From Xanthoparmelia taractica (lineage: Eukaryota > Ascomycota > Lecanoromycetes > Lecanorales > Parmeliaceae): a DNA stretch of 11,559 nt. The notes below the pieces were generated by a model, which saw only the letters and a program-made list of their open reading frames with translations, had not been told where the DNA came from and did no database searches. The stretch lies in NCBI GenBank assembly GCA_033085395.1, contig JANQBS010000608.1:1-11559 (forward strand), in the 5' to 3' direction. Positions 1 through 7,023 of the stretch are shown in pieces. The position numbers and the translations under genes are program-made. Numbering within the stretch: the stretch's first letter is position 1; each line of letters begins with the position of its first letter.

Positions 1-231
1 AAGCGTTCGCTTAAGCTTTTTACGTATTTTTAGAATATAAAAAAATATCATATAATATATTTATTAAAAACCCAATGAAAGTATAAGATATTTCATATCT
101 TTTGATATGATATTCGAAAAACTAATCCCATACCATTAAATATATCACATCTTTCCGACCCGTATCTTTCGATATAATATTCGAAAAACTAGTCCCATAC
201 CATTAAATATATCATACCTTTCCGACTCGTA
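1..231 (-). mobile_element. hAT-like MITE, copy 1 (inverted, cut by window start)
   Basis: This is the reverse complement of the left part of the MITEs at 4841 and 6620. It begins at the central near-palindrome shared by all copies and runs out to the terminal inverted repeat ending CGACCCGTA at 164. A second, duplicated terminus ends CGACTCGTA at 231. The other half of the element lies outside the window. The 8 bases after 231 (ATTTAGAC, reverse complement GTCTAAAT) are a one-sided TSD candidate. The element is too short to encode a transposase and must be non-autonomous. Assignment to hAT rests on the 8-bp TSDs of copies A and B. Confidence 0.85.
98..231. repeat. 67-bp tandem duplication of a MITE terminus
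   Basis: Positions 98-164 and 165-231 are head-to-tail copies of the same 67-bp terminal block, each ending in the terminal inverted repeat. By eye they differ at six positions, all transitions, as expected if RIP acted on both after duplication. No other copy in the window has a doubled end. Confidence 0.85.
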
Positions 232-775
232 ATTTAGACTAGTGCTATTTGCTAGCGTATATTAATTATAAAGAAATACTCTTTATAACGAAATAATTAA
301 TAAGATTTCTTTATTTTACTATAATTAGATTCGACTATATACTCGATTTATAATTTAAAAAATTATACTTTAATTAATAGAGTTTAAATTAATCTAAAAA
401 TAATTTAATTCTTAACGAGTTTAAGAATACTTATTTAAAGGAAATTAATTAAATTAATTAATTTTTTAATAACTTACTAATTAATTTTTAAATATAAAGA
501 AAATATCGATACTACGACGTCTATATTTTAAGTCGAGTTCTAAAATATATCTTTAAATATACATAAGAATAATAATTTAAAAAATAATTTATTTAATTAA
601 ATCGATTATAATATCTAATAAAAAAGTATTCGAAATCTATTTTAATAACGAATTATTATATAAAATAATAATATTTCTCTCTAAAATAGTTTAAAAATAT
701 AACTAATATATATATAATAAAATATAGTCGAATAAATTTTTAAAAAAAGATATATTTAAAATAATTATATTATTA
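232..775. other. RIP-degraded A+T-rich stretch, no gene seen
   Basis: This stretch has stops in every frame, almost no CpA or TpG, and scattered CpG. It includes a low-complexity AATTAATT-type run around 440-500. I could not assign any domain, repeat end or RNA gene. It may be the remains of a transposon too eroded to recognise by reading. Confidence 0.6.
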
Positions 776-1021
776 GAAAATTAGAAAATTACTAAAGATA
801 TATACGAAGAGAAATTAGAAATTATAAGAGATTGATTCGCTAGCGCTTAGCAAGCGACCTAATTAATATAAGAGACGTATAGTCGATACGATAATAATCT
901 CTTTATTAGATATTAAGTTCTAGTAGAACTAATCTCTAAGAAATACGAAAATTCTAAGATATACGAAGATAATATATAATCGCTAATATCTCGCCAAGGC
1001 CTTAGATTATAGATCTCGCTA
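776..1021 (+). pseudogene. Possible RIP-killed coding stretch, unrecognised
   Basis: In the frame starting at 776 the translation is rich in charged and amphipathic residues, for example IYEEKLEIIRD at about 800-832 and LVELISKKYENSKIYEDN at about 914-967. It is interrupted only by stops that RIP could make from Gln or Trp codons. Composition is closer to a coding sequence than in the flanks, and the segment keeps several unmutated CpA sites, including around 850 and 995. I do not recognise a family. A helical gag-like protein or a fragment of a host gene caught in the repeat are both possible. The call rests on composition and reading-frame texture only, so it is weak. Confidence 0.28.
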
Positions 1022-2258
1022 TAATCTCGTAATAAACTTTAAATCTATAAATAATCGACGCTAAAGCGTATATAATGCTAGATTTAATAATTATCTCTCT
1101 CCTTAGATTCTAATTTTTAAATACTATTTAATATAATATTCTTATTACGTAATATAAAAAATCTTTAAATCTTATAAGAAATAAGAAAAAGTATTTATAA
1201 ATAATATTATTTTTATAATATTAACTTTAATTATTAATAGTAAAAAATACGCGTTATAGACGCGCGTTAATACTATTATATATATAACGTTTATTAATTA
1301 TAATTATCTCGAGTCTATTATATTAATTATTAATATATAATATAAACTCTCTTTATAATACGATAAGTTTAAAAATACTCTTTAAGTATTAATAGAAGAC
1401 TCGATATACTTCGATTAATTCTATTATTTATAAACTAGTAATAACGTAATCGTTAAGTATACGTAGAAAGCTTATTAAAAAATCTTAATCTCTTTAAGTA
1501 ATAAGAAAAAAGAGTTTTTTTAATACATTATCGTTTCTATAGTATAAGATTAATACGTCTATAATAAATAATATATATTATTAATAATTTATTAAAGAAT
1601 TTTTTTAGCTCTTTCGTAAGCGCGTAGAAGAAGTTCTTCTACACGCGATATCGTTTCTATAGCGTATACTACTATTACTATAAAATATATATATTATATC
1701 TTATTTATTATAGTCTTTAGCGAACTATTATTAAATAATTAATAATTACGCTTTTACGTCTCTTTATAAAGCTATTTTAACTTCTATAATAGAAGAGCGT
1801 AGAGCTAATTTATTATTTATTATTTTATTATTTTATTAATAGCGATATCGACGATACGATAATTCGACTAATTAAAATTATTAGAAACTTTATTAATAAT
1901 ATATCGATAACGACGTTATAAATAATAATTACTAGCGTCTTTTAGTGTTAATAAATTTATCTTCGCTTTTTTAAAACTTTTCTCTTTTTTATAACACTTA
2001 ATATACTCTTTATAAGTTCTTACTCTAGCGCTATAATATCGTCTTTAAGTATATTAATATTAACGTATTAATAATTAAATATTTATTATTACGACTTCTT
2101 TTAATTCTCTTTATTATAAATATTATTAAATTTTTTTTATCGCTACGCTAATATTAATATATATTAACACTTAAGATAACTTATATAATAATAATAAGTA
2201 AGTTTCTTAACGCTTCGCTATCGCATATTAATATAAGATAATATCTACTCTTTTTTAT
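1022..2258. other. RIP-degraded stretch without recognisable genes
   Basis: The sequence is A+T-rich with stops throughout all frames and the same lack of CpA and TpG. A phrase close to ATCGTTTCTATAG occurs near 1529 and again near 1649, about 120 bases apart, which may be a decayed direct repeat. One clear hairpin lies at 1621-1647. Otherwise I see nothing I can name. If the downstream gag-like relic is real, this could hold its LTR or leader. Confidence 0.5.
1621..1647. repeat. Short near-perfect palindrome (hairpin)
   Basis: Arms GTAGAAGAA (1624-1632) and TTCTTCTAC (1634-1642) are separated by one base. The outer CGC and GCG (1621-1623, 1645-1647) can extend the pairing past a two-base bulge. 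It is more G+C-rich than its surroundings. There is no downstream T-run or gene to make it a terminator, and the function is unknown. Confidence 0.6.
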
Positions 2259-2955
2259 TATCGATATTTCGTTTATTTCGACGATAATTATATTAAAGAT
2301 AAGTCTTTATTTTATTCTTATTATAAGAGCGTCAAAAAGAAAATTCGAGATTATATAAAGATTTCGTCTTTTCTTTATAAAAAGATTAAAAAAGCTCTTC
2401 GTCGAGTTCGTCGAGCTCTCGAAATTATAGCGTCGATACGTCGCAGTTAAGCGTATATTAATTATAAAATTACTTAATTTCGTAAGAAATAGAGTCTAAT
2501 TATAATTATTAATAATTAAGTAATTATTATTATTATAATTCTTTAACGCGATCTTTAAATTATAAAGAAGAAATTTAAAATAATATATAAATATATTAAA
2601 GAGCTTAAGAATTAAATAAGCTTTTTTAAGAGAAAATAAATAGTATAAACGCTTATAAGACGAAATTAAGAGAAGTTATTTTTAATAAGAGTAATATCGA
2701 ATAAGCGAGCTTCTCGAATAAGAATCTCTCTAAAGATTCTTTTCTCTCGAATAAAGATCTCGATTAAGATTTCTTCTTTAATCGAACTCTATCGCTACGA
2801 TAAAGACTATTTATTTCTTTTTATTTTAATGCACGGCGAGCTAAGTAAACTTAATTATATTCTTTTATAATACGCATTAAGCATTTCTCTAATAAACTAT
2901 ATTTATAATAATATATATCTTAATTTAATACGATATATTCTCGATATAATATTAT
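2259..2955 (+). pseudogene. Gag-like coiled-coil relic, plus strand
   Basis: One plus-strand frame (starting at 2259) can be followed for about 230 codons with many stops, nearly all TAA or TAG that could derive from Gln. It begins with a basic stretch rich in Lys and Arg (KIKKALRRVRRALE at about 2382-2423). A helical region with heptad-like spacing follows, where repeated stops suggest a Gln-rich coiled coil. A short patch at about 2823-2850 retains ATG, CAC and GGC codons. Long N-terminal coiled coils are common in Gag of fungal Ty3/Gypsy elements, which is why I suggest gag, but no zinc knuckle or protease follows. Its 3' end meets the 3' end of the minus-strand pol relic, so it would be a truncated, separate element. 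Another coiled-coil protein is equally possible. Confidence 0.3.
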
Positions 2956-3075
2956 TTAAATAAATAGCTAAATAATAAATTTTAATTATAAATCTTTTAT
3001 TTAATTAAATAATTATATTAATAAATATAAGAAATATATCTATAATAATTTAATATATTAAAATAATTATTATAT
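2956..3075. other. Junction between two relics, possible LTR remnant
   Basis: This is a very A+T-rich gap directly downstream of the minus-strand Gypsy pol stop. The 3' untranslated region or LTR of that element would be expected here. I can see no TG...CA boundaries or a second copy of the sequence in the window, so no LTR is called. Confidence 0.35.
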
Positions 3076-3620
3076 TTACTTTCGTTTTCGACGTTTTCGC
3101 TTATTTAATAATAATTATTAATCTAATTAAATAGCTTTCTTATCTAATATTCAATACTTTCGCTTATTAATCTTCTATGTATTATAAATTTAAATTAGCT
3201 CGCTAATACGCTTAAATTCTTCGTCTAATAATTACTAATTATATTCTTCGTCTTAATTAATTTATTTAATCTTATATTAAATATCTTCTCGCTTCTTAAT
3301 CTTATTAATAATCTCTTCTATCTTTTATATCTTATTATTATCGATAAACTTAAGAACTTATATAAAGAATTTCGCTATCTCGTTGTAATTATATAAATAA
3401 TATAATTTAAGTAACGATATATAAAAGATATTATAAATTTTATACGTAGAAGATAATAATAAGCGATACGCTTACGATTCTATTTTATTTATAATTCGAA
3501 AAAATCTTATATATTTATAGACTAGCTTTTTACTTAAGCGTCTTTATTTTAAATTCTTAATTATTAATATTATTAAATTAATTACTTTATAACTCTAAGA
3601 TTAATACGATTTATTATATT
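3076..3620 (-). pseudogene. Integrase C-terminal region, chromodomain and basic tail (dead)
   Basis: Reading 3620 down to 3076, the GPF motif of Gypsy integrases is seen as RFF at 3499-3507, as expected from Gly GGA to AGA and Pro CCT to TTT. A stretch IFYISLLKLY (about 3404-3433) matches the usual VFHVSLL block. The chromodomain follows at about 3330-3190: KIEEIINK, then the aromatic and Trp positions replaced by stops, then DEEYN, then a C-terminal helix LLDEEFKRISELI. In intact chromoviruses this domain reads methylated H3K9 and steers integration into heterochromatin. The protein would end KRKRRKRK at 3079-3102, a nuclear-localisation-like tail, just before a TAA at 3076-3078. That stop may be original or a mutated Gln. 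Confidence 0.82.
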
Positions 3621-3859
3621 ATTTAATTTAAACTATAATAGCGCTACGTAATTACTCTATTATCTTATTTTTTAACGTTTATAATCTTTTTATCTTTTTA
3701 TGTATAACGAATATTCTTTTCTTAATAAAGTTATTCTCGATCTCTTAACGTATTCTCGAATAATATTTATATATTAAAAAGAATAATACTATTTCGATAA
3801 AGATATATTAATTATTTATATATATAAACTCTATTACAGATAATAGTTTAGCTTAATTA

Positions 3860-4480
3860 ATTTGCTTCTTATTAATAAATACGCGTAAGTAATATTTTAA
3901 TATTCAATTTTAGCGCTTAATTTAATTATTAATTTAAGAATAAAAGATAATACTTAGATAATTCTTTATCTTTAAATAATAATAAATAGCTAATTAAAAA
4001 TAGTTAATAAATATTAAGTCTCTATCGCTAATAATATTATTAAATATTTTATAACGATAAATAATTTTAATATAAAATATTTTCGCTAGCTTAGCGATAT
4101 CGATTTTAATTATTATTAATAGATATCTAATTATTTTTATAAATCGATTTACTATAACTAGAATAACGTTATAGATAACGTTCTTAAGCTTATTTAAAGA
4201 TAAACTCGTAATAAAATTTATAGAAATTTCTTTTTATAATTTAATAATAATAAAAAGCGAGATTAACTTATTATAGAATCGATAACGCGGCGTCTTAATA
4301 CGTTAATATACGTCGTAAATCTTAACGTAATTAATAACTTTCTTAAGATTTTTATTTTAATAATATTTTTAAATAAAAAGCTTATACGTTTTCGTAGCGC
4401 TAAAGTATTCTATTAAAGAATTATTTTAATATTTACTAATAAATTCTTTTTATAAGATATTATTCTTAGATATATAAAGA
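3860..4480 (-). pseudogene. Integrase zinc-binding region and catalytic core (dead)
   Basis: Upstream of the core the block RLYISKNNIL (4441-4473) precedes the HHCC region. There the paired Cys of CxxC appear as Tyr (Y-D-V-Y at 4306-4317), and a His just before the conserved F-x-ATKT block is also Tyr. The core shows the D,D(35)E arrangement: first acidic residue at 4216-4218 (now AAT, Asn), second at 4024-4026 (GAT, Asp intact, in a SDRD context), third at 3916-3918 (now AAG, Lys). The last two are exactly 36 codons apart, the family spacing. Two of three catalytic residues are lost and there are many stops. All of it lies in a single frame, so no indel has occurred within this part. Confidence 0.87.
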
Positions 4481-4832
4481 CGATTATTATTTCGTAATAG
4501 CTTCTCGAAGTCTAAGATTTATATTTAATTACGAATATAATATCGCTTCGTAGACGTATTCGCATTAATTTAAAAAGAGCTTACTTAATTATTATAAGAT
4601 TATAGCTTTTAAATTAACGTTTTTATTAATCTTTACGAATTATTATATATAATTTTAAATATAATCTTAATCTTCTTAAAATAATTATTTAAATATCTAT
4701 AACTTATAACGTAGACGCTATTATTATTATTACTTCTTTATCTCTTTATAATAGCTCGTCGCTAATTTAAAGAGTAAGTTTATTTTAAAGTATAAATAAT
4801 AATTTAATATTTAATAACGATAAATCTTTATA

Positions 4833-4840
4833 GTCTAATC
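4833..4840. repeat. 8-bp target-site duplication, left, of MITE A
   Basis: GTCTAATC directly precedes the TACGGGTCGG terminus and is repeated exactly at 5117-5124. An 8-bp TSD is characteristic of hAT elements. Confidence 0.92.
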
Positions 4841-5116
4841 TACGGGTCGGAAAGGTGTGGTATATTTGATAGTATGGAACTAGTTTTTCGAATATCATAT
4901 CGAAAGATATGGGATATTCCATACTTTCATTGAATTTTTAATAAATATATTACGTAATTTTTTTTTATATTCTAAAAATATGTAAAAAGCTTAAGCGAAC
5001 GCTTATGTAATTATAAAATTCTATAAATAGATTAAAAAGATATAATTTTTTAAAAAAAGTTGAAAAAAAGTTAAAAACGACTATGTTCAATAGATATCAC
5101 ACCTTTTCGACCCGTA
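4841..5116 (+). mobile_element. hAT-like MITE, copy A (276 bp, complete)
   Basis: The termini are TACGGGTCGGAAAGGTGTG and its inverted form CACACCTTTTCGACCCGTA, about 23 bp of terminal inverted repeat with few mismatches. Just inside the left end is a hairpin with outer arms AGTATGGAA (4871-4879) and TTCCATACT (4917-4925) and inner arms ATATC and GATAT. The near-palindrome TAAGCGAACGCTTA lies at 4992-5005, and an A-rich right half follows. There is no coding capacity, so mobilisation would need an autonomous hAT transposase that is not in the window. It sits in the Gypsy pol relic between RNase H and integrase. It is clearly alike copy B over its whole length, with most differences being transitions. 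Confidence 0.93.
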
Positions 5117-5124
5117 GTCTAATC
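5117..5124. repeat. 8-bp target-site duplication, right, of MITE A
   Basis: GTCTAATC, identical to 4833-4840. Removing the element and one TSD copy joins the pol frame across the site. Confidence 0.92.
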
Positions 5125-5405
5125 GTCGAGACGATATATTTATAAAATTAAATTTTTTTATTTAATAAAAAATCTTAAAGTTATAAACGATTAATTTTAG
5201 CGCTTAATAAGTCTATTTAAAATTAAGTTTCTTTTACTTTAAAAATCTCTTAAGATTATTATAATCTATTTAGATCTTAATATAATAAATATTATTTTTT
5301 AGATAATAACGTTTCTACTTTATCGCTATAACGATAATAAGTAATTTCTAATCGTAAATCTTATAATTTTATATAATTAATATTTATAAGATAGCAAGAC
5401 CTCTT
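5117..5405 (-). pseudogene. RNase H fragment and pol linker (dead), upstream side of MITE A
   Basis: The block NYKIYD at 5351-5368, followed by KLLIIVIAIK and then IDYNNLKRFLK, corresponds to the conserved end of Gypsy RNase H (typically NYEIHDKELLAI... and TDHxNL). TDH is mutated to IDY. The frame runs into SRRLDY, which matches the widespread linker motif ending in SRRPDY. That motif is split by the MITE: SRR-L-D is encoded at 5117-5131 and the following Tyr at 4830-4832, on the far side of the insertion. The match ends near 5405, and neither the RT nor the first RNase H aspartate is present. Confidence 0.8.
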
Positions 5406-5412
5406 TTTAATA

Positions 5413-5581
5413 AAGCTACGTAGTAGCTAGACAATTAGCGAGGTTGAGAAATAGGTGCTAGAATAATCGTTTGAATTATTAAGTGAACTAATAGCTAAGA
5501 AAGAAAAAAAGAATAAGAGAATTCGCGAGTATTTGAGACTTTCGCTAAGTATATTAGATACTCGTCCTTACTACGTAGCTT
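5413..5581. mobile_element. Short unit bounded by 13-bp inverted repeats, possible MITE
   Basis: AAGCTACGTAGTA at 5413-5425 is repeated inverted as TACTACGTAGCTT at 5569-5581, framing about 169 bp. The interior keeps several TpG dinucleotides but almost no CpA, unlike its neighbours. There is no clear TSD: TA precedes the left arm but AT follows the right arm. Gypsy pol similarity stops right at its left edge, so it may mark the breakpoint of that element. It could be a second small MITE family or a chance inverted repeat around a rearrangement junction. Confidence 0.45.
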
Positions 5582-5591
5582 ATAGTCTAAT

Positions 5592-5625
5592 TACGGGTCG
5601 GAAAGGTGTGATATCTATTGAATAT
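5592..5625 (-). mobile_element. hAT-like MITE end fragment (copy C, 34 bp)
   Basis: The 34 bp starting TACGGGTCGGAAAGGTGTGA match the reverse complement of the right-hand ends of copies A and B, including the subterminal TATCTATTGAATAT. They then switch abruptly to unrelated low-RIP sequence. No partner terminus with the same flank is present, so this is a truncated or broken copy. The bases before it are AGTCTAAT, close to the target sequence of copy A. Confidence 0.82.
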
Positions 5626-5790
5626 TCTCAAGATCTGGGAGATCCAAGATGTCAAGTCCGGACTAGTGTCGTTCCCGTTTCCTATTAAGCAATCACTGTA
5701 TCTTAACGAAGCCATTTCAAGATAGAATAATATACACACATCACACTTATCAAGACTTAACTTAGTGCTTTCTTTGCTCGTTTTATTAGT
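5626..5790. other. Low-RIP island, possible retrotransposon LTR start
   Basis: CpA dinucleotides suddenly become frequent here (about a dozen between 5641 and 5760), and words such as GGGAGATCC, CAAGTCCGGAC and ACACACATCACAC appear, unlike the rest of the window. The flanks on both sides are heavily mutated. TGTCAAG at 5650 could be the TG start of an LTR belonging to the plus-strand Gypsy element, and the distance to its gag would allow this. No matching second LTR is in the window and no TSD can be shown. Alternatively it is a piece of single-copy host DNA or a younger insertion. Confidence 0.45.
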
Positions 5791-6611
5791 TAAGATTTAG
5801 AATTTCTCGAATTCGTTATATATTCTTAATATTTGATAATAACGTCTTTGATTTCGATCTAAGATATTAGTCTTAAGCATCGCTAATTTTAATCTAATTA
5901 ATAGCTTTTAGACATTAATTCTTTCGAATTTATCGATTTTAAAATTATTTTTTACTCTATACTAATTTCGATTAGTATCGAAATTATTTATTCTTAAACT
6001 TCTAATCTATTAACTTTCTACACTCGTTATTTTCTAGAATTTACTATTTTTCTTAATTACTAAATTCTTATAATTCGCTACACTATACTCTAAGATCACT
6101 CTATACTTCGAGATTATCTTATTATTTAAAATTCCCTTCTACTCTTTAATTATTTCGCTATCTAGATATCTTTTATATTCTATTATATTAAAGAATTATT
6201 TTAATTTTATTATCTAAAAGAAGTCTTTTCGAATTTAATAAGAAAAGAACATTAAATTCTATTAAGAAAAAAACGTTAAAATCTTCTAAGAAAAGAACGT
6301 GAGAAATTCTTACTAACTCTTTAAAATTTCTTCGTCTTTCTCTTATCTTTTTCTTTAATATTTAATATTTACGATAATCTTAACTCTATACTACTATAAG
6401 ATCGAGAGTTAAAATAATAAACTTAATTTTTTCTTCGTTAAATTCTATTTCTCGTAATACGATCTTTTTAGCTTTTTAACTTATTAAGTTCTTAAAGATT
6501 AAATATTAATTCTTAAGTCTTTTCACGAACGAGATATATTAATTAATCTCTATTATCGAGAAAATTAATTTTCGATCTTCTTAGATTAATTAAAATATTT
6601 ATTTAATTAGA
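5791..6611. other. RIP-degraded pyrimidine-rich stretch, probable leader of Gypsy 2
   Basis: No domain could be read on either strand. The plus strand is rich in T and C. It carries a 24-bp tandem repeat at 6239-6310. Its position just ahead of the gag relic suggests 5' LTR or untranslated leader, but I found no primer-binding site or LTR boundary. Confidence 0.4.
6239..6310. repeat. 24-bp tandem repeat, three imperfect units
   Basis: Units start at 6239, 6263 and 6287, each opening TAAGAAAA followed by a GAACRT-like core and a TCT-containing end. Differences among units are few. The sequence just before 6239 may be a fourth, badly decayed unit. Function is not evident. Confidence 0.7.
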
Positions 6612-6619
6612 GATAAACG
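6612..6619. repeat. 8-bp target-site duplication, left, of MITE B
   Basis: GATAAACG precedes the TACGGGTCGG terminus and recurs exactly at 6898-6905. Confidence 0.92.
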
Positions 6620-6897
6620 TACGGGTCGGAAAGGTGTGATATATTTGATAGTATGGGACTAGTTTTTCGAATACCATATCGAAAGGTATAAAATATCCCA
6701 TACTTCCATTGGGTTTTTAATAAATATATTACGTGATATTTTTTTATATTCTAAAAATACGCAAAAAGCTTAAGCGAACGCTTATATAATTATAAAATTC
6801 TATAAATAGATTAAAAAAATATATAATTTTTTAAAAAAAGTTGAAAAAAAGTTGAAAACGACTATATTTAATAGATATCACACCTTTTCAACCCGTA
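6620..6897 (+). mobile_element. hAT-like MITE, copy B (278 bp, complete)
   Basis: It has the same termini and internal organisation as copy A. The left terminal repeat is TACGGGTCGGAAAGGTGTGA. The subterminal hairpin has outer arms AGTATGGGA (6650-6658) and TCCCATACT (6696-6704) and inner arms ATACC (6671-6675) and GGTAT (6685-6689). The near-palindrome is at 6771-6784, and the inverted right end closes CCTTTTCAACCCGTA. It looks the least mutated copy on its left side. It carries no transposase and is inserted in sequence upstream of the second Gypsy gag. Confidence 0.93.
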
Positions 6898-6905
6898 GAT
6901 AAACG
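6898..6905. repeat. 8-bp target-site duplication, right, of MITE B
   Basis: GATAAACG, identical to 6612-6619, showing that B inserted as a unit. Confidence 0.92.
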
Positions 6906-7023
6906 AGCTAGAATAAGATTTAAGTTTATAAAAACCCAATCTTAATCGTTTCTTTAGACCCTTAATCGTTTCGCTATATATACTATTCTTAAGACTTTCG
7001 AGTAGAGTATACACTCACTGCGA
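6906..7023 (+). other. Leader sequence just upstream of gag relic
   Basis: The stretch is RIPped but keeps a few unmutated CpA sites (around 6937 and 7012). A near-repeat CTTAATCGTTTC occurs at 6942 and 6962. No start codon for gag can be fixed, because ATG becomes ATA under RIP. Confidence 0.35.

Larger units (their letters stand above)
3076..5405 (-). mobile_element. pol: Ty3/Gypsy chromodomain retrotransposon relic (pol 3' half)
   Basis: The minus strand carries, in order, RNase H, a linker, an HHCC-type zinc-binding region, the integrase core, a GPF-like C-terminal region, a chromodomain and a basic tail. This is the order of a Gypsy element of the chromovirus type. Reverse transcriptase, protease and gag are missing: similarity stops near 5405, next to the inverted-repeat unit at 5413. 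Every domain is riddled with stops that fit RIP of Gln and Trp codons. One frame holds from about 4480 down to 3076. A different frame covers RNase H and the linker, so there is at least one indel between about 4560 and 4830. MITE copy A interrupts the element at 4833-5116. The element cannot move. Confidence 0.88.

Noticed and set aside
1621..1647. Intrinsic transcription terminator
   Set aside because: No T-run follows the hairpin and no gene precedes it. Such terminators are also not used by RNA polymerase II.
1..5116. One large transposon with copies 1 and A as its long terminal inverted repeats
   Set aside because: Copy A has its own complete pair of ends and its own TSD, and copies 1 and A expose their left ends toward each other, so they are separate insertions.
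4839..5118. TA target-site duplication suggesting a Tc1/mariner MITE
   Set aside because: The TA bases are part of the terminal repeat. Exact 8-bp direct repeats lie just outside in two independent copies, which fits hAT much better.
5587..5715. Minus-strand 42-codon frame starting at an ATG at 5713-5715 in the low-RIP island
   Set aside because: It runs through the MITE end fragment and stops in its flank, so the C-terminus is transposon sequence. It is short and has no domain or promoter evidence.
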